From NCBI RefSeq assembly GCF_029227915.1, contig NC_079879.1, positions 186,001-250,000 on the forward strand: a stretch of 64,000 bases of DNA, given 5' to 3'. This document shows positions 11,575 through 21,506 of this stretch, in pieces (the stretch's first letter is position 1; every line of letters begins with the position of its first letter). A program made the position numbers and the translations under genes. This DNA is from Hydractinia symbiolongicarpus (lineage: Eukaryota > Cnidaria > Hydrozoa > Anthoathecata > Hydractiniidae). Below the pieces are notes generated by a model. That model worked only from the letters and a program-made list of their open reading frames with translations. It did not search any database and was not told the DNA's origin.

Positions 11575-12788
11575 ACCACTAAAACGCATGAGACTTGTAG
11601 TTTTCAAAAATGATTTCATTTTTGATGAGACGCTGAATAAAAGGGGAATCGCCGGCAAACGAAAACCCGCGATTTGCCGTAAATCCCGGGCTTGACCCGT
11701 ATAGTCGAATGTATACAAAGAAAGTAAACTGGGAGTAAACTCATTTCCCGAACGATTTTTTAAATTAATTTTTTACCACTAAAACGCATAAGACTTGTAG
11801 TTTTCAAAAACGATTTCATTTTTGATGAGACGCTGAATAAAAGGAGTTTAATCGCCGGCAAACGAAAACCCGCGATTTCCCGTAAATCCCGGACCCGGCC
11901 CGTATAGTCAAAAGTATACAAGGAAAGTACGCAGGGAGTAAACTCATTTCCGGAACGATTCTTTAAATTATTTTTTCACCACTAAAACGCATGAGACTTG
12001 TAGTTTTCAAAAGTGATTTCATTTTTGATGAGACGCTGAATAAAAGGAGTTTAATCTCCTGCAAACGAAAACCCGTGATTTCCCCTAAATCCCGGACCCG
12101 GCCCGTATAGTCATAAGTATACAAATAAAGTACGCAGGGAGTAAACTCATTTCCCGAACGATTCTTTAAATTATTTTTTTACCACTAAAACGCATGAGAC
12201 TTGTAGTTTTCAAAAATGATTTCATTTTTGATGAGACGCTGAATAAAAGAGTTTAATCTCCGGCAAACGAAAACCCGTGATTTCCCGTAAATCCCGGACC
12301 CGGCCCGTATAGTCAAAAGTACACAAAGAAAGTACGCAGGGAGTAAACTCATTTCCCGAAGGATTCTTTAAATTATTTTTTCACCACTAAAACGCATGAG
12401 ACTTGTAGTTTTCAAAAATGATTTCATTTTTGATGAGACGCGGAATAAAAGGAGTTTAATCACCGGCAAACGAAAACCCGCGCTTTCCTGTAAATCCCGG
12501 GCTTGACCCGTATAGTCGAATGTATACAAAGAAAGTAAACTGGGAGTAAACTCATTTCCCGAACGATTTTTTAAATTAATTTTTTACCACTAAAACGCAT
12601 AAGACTTGTAGTTTTTAAAAACGATTTCATTTTTGATGAGACGCTGAATAAAAGGAGTTTTATCTCCGGCAAACGAAAACCCGCGATTTCCCGTAAATCC
12701 CGGACCCGGCTCGTATAGTCAAAAGTATACAAATAGAGTACGCAGGGAGTAAACTCATTTCCCGAACGATTTTTTAAATTATTTTTTC
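11575..12788. repeat. Hexamer higher-order repeat, copy 1 (1,214 bp)
   Basis: Monomer lengths are 200, 203, 203, 202, 203 and 203 (starts 11575, 11775, 11978, 12181, 12383, 12586). Markers in order: AAGGGGAATCGCC with beta core; CATAAG with alpha core and ACAAGGAAAG; TCCTGCAAACG; a 202-bp monomer with TACACAAAG and GAAGGATT; CGCGCTTTCCTG with beta core; CATAAG with TTTTTAAAAACG, GGAGTTTTATC and AAATAGAG. One small change seen against copy 2 is TTTCCGGAACG near 11950. Confidence 0.9.
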
Positions 12789-14002
12789 ACCACTAAAACG
12801 CATGAGACTTGTAGTTTTCAAAAATGATTTCATTTTTGATGAGACGCTGAATAAAAGGGGAATCGCCGGCAAACGAAAACCCGCGATTTGCCGTAAATCC
12901 CGGGCTTGACCCGTATAGTCGAATGTATACAAAGAAAGTAAACTGGGAGTAAACTCATTTCCCGAACGATTTTTTAAATTAATTTTTTACCACTAAAACG
13001 CATAAGACTTGTAGTTTTCAAAAACGATTTCATTTTTGATGAGACGCTGAATAAAAGGAGTTTAATCGCCGGCAAACGAAAACCCGCGATTTCCCGTAAA
13101 TCCCGGACCCGGCCCGTATAGTCAAAAGTATACAAGGAAAGTACGCAGGGAGTAAACTCATTTCCCGAACGATTCTTTAAATTATTTTTTCACCACTAAA
13201 ACGCATGAGACTTGTAGTTTTCAAAAGTGATTTCATTTTTGATGAGACGCTGAATAAAAGGAGTTTAATCTCCTGCAAACGAAAACCCGTGATTTCCCCT
13301 AAATCCCGGACCCGGCCCGTATAGTCATAAGTATACAAATAAAGTACGCAGGGAGTAAACTCATTTCCCGAACGATTCTTTAAATTATTTTTTTACCACT
13401 AAAACGCATGAGACTTGTAGTTTTCAAAAATGATTTCATTTTTGATGAGACGCTGAATAAAAGAGTTTAATCTCCGGCAAACGAAAACCCGTGATTTCCC
13501 GTAAATCCCGGACCCGGCCCGTATAGTCAAAAGTACACAAAGAAAGTACGCAGGGAGTAAACTCATTTCCCGAAGGATTCTTTAAATTATTTTTTCACCA
13601 CTAAAACGCATGAGACTTGTAGTTTTCAAAAATGATTTCATTTTTGATGAGACGCGGAATAAAAGGAGTTTAATCACCGGCAAACGAAAACCCGCGCTTT
13701 CCTGTAAATCCCGGGCTTGACCCGTATAGTCGAATGTATACAAAGAAAGTAAACTGGGAGTAAACTCATTTCCCGAACGATTTTTTAAATTAATTTTTTA
13801 CCACTAAAACGCATAAGACTTGTAGTTTTTAAAAACGATTTCATTTTTGATGAGACGCTGAATAAAAGGAGTTTTATCTCCGACAAACGAAAACCCGCGA
13901 TTTCCCGTAAATCCCGGACCCGGCCCGTATAGTCAAAAGTATACAAATAGAGTACGCAGGGAGTAAACTCAATTCCCGAACGATTCTTTAAATTATGTTT
14001 TC
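12789..14002. repeat. Hexamer higher-order repeat, copy 2 (1,214 bp)
   Basis: It has the same six monomer types, lengths and order as copy 1, offset 1,214 bases. The sixth monomer (13800) differs: CTCCGACAAACG and GGCCCG replace CTCCGGCAAACG and GGCTCG, and it ends CAATTCCCG with TATGTTTTC. That sixth monomer links into the 14003 block, and the same linked form is found again at 27985, about 14.2 kb downstream. Confidence 0.9.
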
Positions 14003-15827
14003 ACCACTAAAACGCGTGAGACTTGTAGTTTCCAAAAATGATTTCATTTTTGATGAGACGCTGAACAAAAGAACTTTAATCTCCATCAAACGAAAACCCG
14101 CGATTTCCCGTAAATCCCTGCCCCGGCCCGTATAGTCAAAAGTATACAAATAAAGTACGCAGGGAGTAAACTCATTTCCCGAATGTTTCTTTAAATTATT
14201 TTTTTACCATTAAAACGCATAAGACTTGTAGTTTTCAAAAACGATTTCATTTTTGATAAGACGCTGAATAAAAGAGTTTAATCTCCGGCAAACGAAAACC
14301 CGTGATTTCCCGTAAATCCCGGACCCGGCCCGTATAGTCAAAAGTACACAAAGAAAGTACGCAGGGAGTAAACTCATTTCCCGAAGGATTCTTTAAATTA
14401 TTTTTTCACCACTAAAACGCATGAGACTTGTAGTTTTCAAAAATGATTTCATTTTTGATGAGACGCGGAATAAAAGGAGTTTAATCACCGGCAAACGAAA
14501 ACCCGCGCTTTCCTGTAAATCCCGGGCTTGACCCGTATAGTCGATTGTATACAAAGAAAGTAAACTGGGAGTAAACTCATTTCCCGAACGATTTTTTAAA
14601 TTAATTTTTTACCACTAAAACGCATAAGACTTGTAGTTTTCAAAAACGATTTCATTTTTGATGAGACGCTGAATAAAAGGAGTTTTATCTCCGGCAAACG
14701 AAAACCCGCGATTTCCCGTAAATCCCGGACCCGGCCCGTATAGTCAAACGTATACAAATAGAGTACGCAGGGAGTAAACTCAATTCCCGAACGATTCTTT
14801 AAATTATGTTTTCACCACTAAAACGCGTGAGACTTGTAGTTTCCAAAAATGATTTCATTTTTGATGAGACGCTGAATAAAAGAAGTTTAATCGCCGGCAA
14901 ACGAAAACCCGCGATTTCCCGTAAATCCCGGGCTTGACCCGTATAGTCGAATGTATACAAAGAAAGTAAACTGGGAGTAAACTCATTTCCCGAACGATTT
15001 TTTAAATTATTTTTTCACCACCAAATCGCATGAGACTTGTAGTTTTTAAAAATGATTTCATTTTTGATGAGACGCTGAATAAAAGGAGTTTAATCTCCTG
15101 CAAACGAAAACACGTGATTTCCCCTAAATCCCGGACCCGGGCCGTATAGTCAAAAGTACACAAAGAAAGTACGCAGGGAGTGAACTCATTTCCCGAACGA
15201 TTCTTTAAATTATTTTTTCACTACTAAAACGCATGAGACTTGTAGTTTTCAAAAGTGATTTCATTTTTGATGAGACGCTGAACAAAAGAAGTTTAATCTC
15301 CGGCAAACGAAAATCCGCGATTTCCCGTGAATCCCGGACCCGGCCCGTATAGTCAAAAGTATACAAATAAAGTACGCAGGGAGTAAACTCATTTCCCGAA
15401 CGATTCTTTTAATTATTTTTTTACCACTAAAACGCATGAGACTTGTAGTTTTCAAAAATGATTTCATTTTTGATGAGACGCTGAATAAAAGGAGTTTAAT
15501 CTTCGGCAAACGAAAACCCGCGATTACCCGTAAATCCCGGGCTTGACCTGTATAGTCGAATGTATAAAAAGAAAGTACCCAGGGAGTAAACTCATTTCCT
15601 GATCGATTTTTGAAATTATTTTTTCACCACTAAGACGCATGAGACTTGTAGTTTTCAAAAATGATTTCATTTTTGATGAGACGCTGAATAAAAGAGTTTA
15701 ATCTCCGGCAAACGAAAACCCGTGATTTCCCGTAAATCCCGGACCCGGCCCGTATAGTCAAAAGTACACAAAGAAAGTACGCAGGGAGTAAACTCATTTC
15801 CCGAAGGATTCTTTAAATTATTTTTTT
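14003..15827. repeat. Mixed nine-monomer block, relative of 28.2-30.6 kb
   Basis: Monomers start at 14003, 14206, 14408, 14611, 14814, 15017, 15220, 15423 and 15626. Rare markers include CTCCATCAAACG with CCCTGCCCCGG (14003), TCGATTG (about 14541), GTCAAACG (14743), ACCACCAAATCG (15017) and CGAAAATCCG (15308). Most reappear in the same order at 28707, 29334, 29536 and 30101; the last three lie exactly 14,793 bases downstream. The monomer at 14003 appears to be a fusion, since its two halves lie on separate monomers (28188 and 28594) in the downstream relative. Confidence 0.85.
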
Positions 15828-16653
15828 ACCACTAAAACGCATGAGACATGTAGTTTTCCAAAATGATTTCATGATTTCATTTTTGATGAGACGCGGAATA
15901 AAAGGAGTTTAATCACCGGCAAACAAAAACCCGCGCTTTCCTGTAAATCCCGGGCTTGACCCGTATAGTCGAATGTATACAAAGAAAGTAAACTGGGAGT
16001 AAACTCATTTCCCGAACGATTTTTAAATTAATTTTTTACCACTAAAACGCATAAGACTTGTAGTTTTCAAAAACGATTTCATTTTTGATGAGACGCTGAA
16101 TAAAAGGAGTTTTATCTCCGGCAAACGAAAACCCGCGATTTCCCGTAAATCCCGGACCCGGCCCGTATAGTCAAAAGTATACAAATAGAGTACGCAGGGA
16201 GTAAACTCATTTCCCGAACGATTTTTTAAATTATTTTTTTACCACTAAAACGCATGAGACATGTAGTTTTCCAAAATGATTTCATGATTTCATTTTTGAT
16301 GAGACGCGGAATAAAAGGAGTTTAATCACCGGCAAACAAAAACCCGCGCTTTCCTGTAAATCCCGGGCTTGACCCGTATAGTCGAATGTATACAAAGAAA
16401 GTAAACTGGGAGTAAACTCATTTCCCGAACGATTTTTAAATTAATTTTTTACCACTAAAACGCATAAGACTTGTAGTTTTCAAAAACGATTTCATTTTTG
16501 ATGAGACGCTGAATAAAAGGAGTTTTATCTCCGGCAAACGAAAACCCGCGATTTCCCGTAAATCCCGGACCCGGCCCGTATAGTCAAAAGTATACAAATA
16601 GAGTACGCAGGGAGTAAACTCATTTCCCGAACGATTTTTTAAATTATTTTTTC
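15828..16653. repeat. Dimer repeat, two tandem copies of 413 bp
   Basis: 15828-16240 and 16241-16653. Each copy has a 210-bp monomer with the GATTTCAT duplication, GAGACATGTAG and CAAACAAAAACC, then a 203-bp CATAAG monomer with GGAGTTTTATC and AAATAGAG. The two copies look identical by eye. The 210-bp length is the 211-bp type minus one T before AAATTAA. This is the smallest recent amplification I can delimit in the window. Confidence 0.9.
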
Positions 16654-17462
16654 ACCACTAAAACGCATGAGACTTGTAGTTTTCAAAAATGATTTCATTT
16701 TTGATGAGACGCTGAATAAAAGGGGAATCGCCGGCAAACGAAAACCCGCGATTTGCCGTAAATCCCGGGCTTGACCCGTATAGTCGAATGTATACAAAGA
16801 AAGTAAACTGGGAGTAAACTCATTTCCCGAACGATTTTTTAAATTAATTTTTTACCACTAAAACGCATAAGACTTGTAGTTTTCAAAAACGATTTCATTT
16901 TTGATGAGACGCTGAATAAAAGGGGTTTAATCGCCGGCAAACGAAAACCCGCGATTTCCCGTAAATCCCGGACCCGGCCCGTATAGTCAAAAGTATACAA
17001 GGAAAGTACGCAGGGAGTAAACTCATTTCCCGAACGATTCTTTAAATTATTTTTTCACCACTAAAACGCATGAGACTTGTAGTTTTCAAAAGTGATTTCA
17101 TTTTTGATGAGACGCTGAATAAAAGGAGTTTAATCTCCTGCAAACGAAAACCCGTGATTTCCCCTAAATCCCGGACCCGGGCCGCAGAGTCAAAAGTACA
17201 CAAAGAAAGTACGCAGGGAGTAAACTCATTTCCCGAACGATTCTTTAAATTATTTTTTCACTACTAAAACGCATGAGACTTGTAGTTCTCAAAAACGATT
17301 TCATTTTTGATGAGACGCTGAATAAAAGGAGTTTTATCTCCGGCAAACGAAAACCCGCGATTTCCCGTAAATCCCGGACCCGGCCCGTATAGTCAAAAGT
17401 ATACAAATAGAGTACGCAGGGAGTAAACTCATTTCCCGAACGATTTTTTAAATTATTTTTTC
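16654..17462. repeat. Tetramer higher-order repeat, copy 1 (809 bp)
   Basis: Four monomers (16654, 16854, 17057, 17260) of 200, 203, 203 and 203 bp. Markers: AAGGGGAATCGCC with beta core; CATAAG with AAGGGGTTTAATCG; TCCTGCAAACG with GCCGCAGAG at 17181; ACTACT start with GGAGTTTTATC and AAATAGAG. GCCGCAGAG replaces the usual GCCGTATAG and removes an in-frame TAG, which is why a 65-codon open frame appears at 17070. Confidence 0.9.
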
Positions 17463-17864
17463 ACCACTAAAACGCATGAGACTTGTAGTTTTCAAAAATG
17501 ATTTCATTTTTGATGAGACGCTGAATAAAAGGGGAATCACCGGCAAACAAAAACCCGCGCTTTCCTGTAAATCCCGGGCTTGACCCGTATAGTCGAATGT
17601 ATACAAAGAAAGTAAACTGGGAGTAAACTCATTTCCCGAACGATTTTTAAATTAATTTTTTACCACTAAAACGCATAAGACTTGTAGTTTTCAAAAACGA
17701 TTTCATTTTTGATGAGACGCTGAATAAAAGGAGTTTTATCTCCGGCAAACGAAAACCCGCGATTTCCCGTAAATCCCGGACCCGGCCCGTATAGTCAAAA
17801 GTATACAAATAGAGTACGCAGGGAGTAAACTCATTTCCCGAACGATTTTTTAAATTATTTTTTC
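17463..17864. repeat. Two-monomer insertion between tetramer copies
   Basis: 17463 (199 bp) and 17662 (203 bp) interrupt the tetramer run. The monomer at 17463 is a hybrid: its front to AAGGGGAATC is tetramer monomer 1, its back from CACCGGCAAACAAAAACC and CGCGCTTTCCTG is the 16241-type monomer, including the missing T. 17662 matches 16451. The simplest reading is an unequal exchange between tetramer monomer 1 and the dimer at 16241-16653, with the breakpoint inside AATC near 17535-17538. Confidence 0.85.
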
Positions 17865-19076
17865 ACCACTAAAACGCATGAGACTTGTAGTTTTCAAAAA
17901 TGATTTCATTTTTGATGAGACGCTGAATAAAAGGGGAATCGCCGGCAAACGAAAACCCGCGATTTGCCGTAAATCCCGGGCTTGACCCGTATAGTCGAAT
18001 GTATACAAAGAAAGTAAACTGGGAGTAAACTCATTTCCCGAACGATTTTTTAAATTAATTTTTTACCACTAAAACGCATAAGACTTGTAGTTTTCAAAAA
18101 CGATTTCATTTTTGATGAGACGCTGAATAAAAGGGGTTTAATCGCCGGCAAACGAAAACCCGCGATTTCCCGTAAATCCCGGACCCGGCCCGTATAGTCA
18201 AAAGTATACAAGGAAAGTACGCAGGGAGTAAACTCATTTCCCGAACGATTCTTTAAATTATTTTTTCACCACTAAAACGCATGAGACTTGTAGTTTTCAA
18301 AAGTGATTTCATTTTTGATGAGACGCTGAATAAAAGGAGTTTAATCTCCTGCAAACGAAAACCCGTGATTTCCCCTAAATCCCGGACCCGGGCCGCAGAG
18401 TCAAAAGTACACAAAGAAAGTACGCAGGGAGTAAACTCATTTCCCGAACGATTCTTTAAATTATTTTTTCACTACTAAAACGCATGAGACTTGTAGTTTT
18501 CAAAAACGATTTCATTTTTGATGAGACGCTGAATAAAAGGAGTTTTATCTCCGGCAAACGAAAACCCGCGATTTCCCGTAAATCCCGGACCCGGCCCGTA
18601 TAGTCAAAAGTATACAAATAGAGTACGCAGGGAGTAAACTCATTTCCCGAACGATTTTTTAAATTATTTTTTCACCACTAAAACGCATGAGACTTGTAGT
18701 TTTCAAAAATGATTTTATTTTTGATGAGACGCTGAATAAAAGGGGAATCGCCGGCAAACGAAAACCCGCGATTTGCCGTAAATCCCGGGCTTGACCCGTA
18801 TAGTCGAATGTATACAAAGAAAGTAAACTGGGAGTAAACTCATTTCCCGAACGATTTTTTAAATTAATTTTTTACCACTAAAACGCATAAGACTTGTAGT
18901 TTTCAAAAACGATTTCATTTTTGATGAGACGCTGAATAAAAGGGGTTTAATCGCCGGCAAACGAAAACCCGCGATTTCCCGTAAATCCCGGACCCGGCCC
19001 GTATAGTCAAAAGTATACAAGGAAAGTACGCAGGGAGTAAACTCATTTCCCGAACGATTCTTTAAATTATTTTTTC
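17865..19076. repeat. Tetramer higher-order repeat, copy 2 and half copy 3
   Basis: 17865-18673 repeats 16654-17462 with the same lengths (809 bp). 18674-19076 is the first two monomers of a third copy, with GATTTTATTTTTG at about 18711 as a private variant. The third monomer of copy 3 is 19077, which also begins the dodecamer. The tetramer and dodecamer therefore overlap through the GCCGCAGAG monomer. Confidence 0.9.
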
Positions 19077-21506
19077 ACCACTAAAACGCATGAGACTTGT
19101 AGTTTTCAAAAGTGATTTCATTTTTGATGAGACGCTGAATAAAAGGAGTTTAATCTCCTGCAAACGAAAACCCGTGATTTCCCCTAAATCCCGGACCCGG
19201 GCCGCAGAGTCAAAAGTACACAAAGAAAGTACGCAGGGAGTAAACTCATTTCCCGAACGATTCTTTAAATTATTTTTTCACTACTAAAACGCATGAGACT
19301 TGTAGTTTTCAAAAGTGATTTCATTTTTGATGAGACGCTGAACAAAAGAAGTTTAATCTCCGGCAAACGAAAACCCGCGATTTCCCGTAAATCCCGGACC
19401 CGGCCCGTATAGTCATAAGTATACAAATAAAGTACGCAGGGAGTAAACTCATTTCCCGAACGATTCTTTAAATTATTTTTTTACCACTAAAACGCATGAG
19501 ACTTGTAGTTTTCAAAAATGATTTCATTTTTGATGAGACGCTGAATAAAAGAGTTTAATCTCCGGCAAACGAAAACCCGTGATTTCCCGTAAATCCCGGA
19601 CCCGGCCCGTATAGTCAAAAGTACACAAAGAAAGTACGCAGGGAGTAAACTCATTTCCCGAAGGATTCTTTAAATTATTTTTCACCACTAAAACGCATGA
19701 GACTTGTAGTTTTTAAAAACGATTTCATTTTTGATGAGACGCTGAATAAAAGGAGTTTTATCTCCGGCAAACGAAAACCCGCGATTTCCCGTAAATTCCG
19801 GACCCGGCCCGTATATCAAAAGTATACAAATAGAGTACGCAGGGAGTAAACTCAATTCCCGAACGATTCTTTAAATTATGTTTTCACCACTAAAACGCGT
19901 GAGACTTGTAGTTTCCAAAAATGATTTCATTTTTGATGAGACGCTGAATAAAAGGAGTTTAATCTCCTGCAAACGAAAACACGTGATTTCCCCTAAATCC
20001 CGGACCCGGCCCGTATAGTCAAAAGTACAGAAAGAAAGTACGCAGGGAGTAAACTCATTTCCCGAACGATTCTTTAAATTATTTTTTCACTACTAAAACG
20101 CATGAGACTTGTAGTTTTCAAAAGTGATTTCATTTTTGATGAGACGCTGAACAAAAGAAGTTTAATCTCCATCAAACGAAAACCCGCGATTTCCCGTAAA
20201 TCCCGGCCCCGGCCCGTATAGTCAAAAGTATACAAATAAAGTACGCAGGGAGTAAACTCATTTCCCGAACGATTCTTTAAATTATTTTTTTACCACTAAA
20301 ACGCATAAGACTTGTAGTTTTCAAAAACGATTTCATTTTTGATGAGACGCTGAATAAAAGAGTTTAATCTCCGGCAAACGAAAACCCGTGATTTCCCGTA
20401 AATCCCGGACCCGTCCCGTATAGTCAAAAGTACACAAATAAAGTACGCAGGGAGTAAACTCATTTCCCGAACGATTCTTTAAATTATTTTTTTACCACTA
20501 AAACGCATAAGACTTGTAGTTTTCAAAAACGATTTCATTTTTGATGAGACGCTGAATAAAAGAGTTTAATCTCCGGCAAACGAAAACCCGTGATTTCCCG
20601 TAAATCCCGGACCCGGCCCGTATAGTCAAAAGTACACAAAGAAAGTACGCAGGGAGTAAACTCATTTCCCGAAGGATTCTTTAAATTATTTTTTCACCAC
20701 TAAAACGCATGAGACTTGTAGTTTTCAAAAATGATTTCATTTTTGATGAGACGCTGAATAAAAGAGTTTAATCTCCGGCAAACGAAAACCCGTGATTTCC
20801 CGTAAATCCCGGACCCGGCCCGTATAGTCAAAAGTACACAAAGAAAGTACGCAGGGAGTAAACTCATTTCCCGAAGGATTCTTTAAATTATTTTTTCACC
20901 ACTAAAACGCATGAGACTTGTAGTTTTTAAAAATGATTTCATTTTTGATGAGACGCTGAATAAAAGGAGTTTTATCTCCGGCAAACGAAAACCCGCTATT
21001 TCCCGTAAATCCAGGACCCGGCCCGTATAGTCAAAAGTATACAAATAGAGTACGCAGGGAGTAAACTCATTTCCCGAACGATTCTTTAAATTATTTTTTC
21101 ACTACTAAAACGCATGAGACTTGTAGTTTTCAAAAGTGATTTCATTTTTGATGAGACGCTGAACAAAAGAAGTTTAATCTCCGGCAAACGAAAACCCGCG
21201 ATTTCCCGTAAATCCCGGACCCGGCCCGTATAGTCGAATGTATACAAAGAAAGTAAACTGGGAGTAAACTCATTTCCCGAACGATTTTTTAAATTAATTT
21301 TTTACCACTAAAACGCATAAGACTTGTATTTTTCAAAAACGATTTCATTTTTGATGAGACGCTGAATAAAAGGAGTTTTATCTCCGGCAAACGAAAACCC
21401 GCGATTTCCCGTAAATCCCGGACCCGGCTCGTATAGTCAAAAGTATACAAATAGAGTACGCAGGGAGTAAACTCATTTCCCGAACGATTCTTTAAATTAT
21501 TTTTTC
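19077..21506. repeat. Dodecamer higher-order repeat, copy 1 (2,430 bp)
   Basis: Twelve monomers start at 19077, 19280, 19483, 19684, 19886, 20089, 20292, 20494, 20696, 20898, 21101 and 21304. It begins with the GCCGCAGAG monomer. The monomer at 19684 lacks a base in GTATATCAAAAG. 19684 and 19886 each appear to fuse two neighbouring monomers that are still separate near 31432-32242. The monomer at 20292 carries CCCGTCCCG, a private marker that helps trace the extra monomers in copy 2. 20898 has CCCGCTATTT with ATCCAGG. Confidence 0.92.

Noticed and set aside
17070-17267. 65-codon + strand open frame, repeated at 18281, 19090, 21520, 24354 and 30837
   Set aside because: All copies sit in the same satellite monomer lineage. 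The frame opens only because GCCGTATAG became GCCGCAGAG. There is no ribosome-site, promoter or family resemblance, and identity follows from copying of the repeat.
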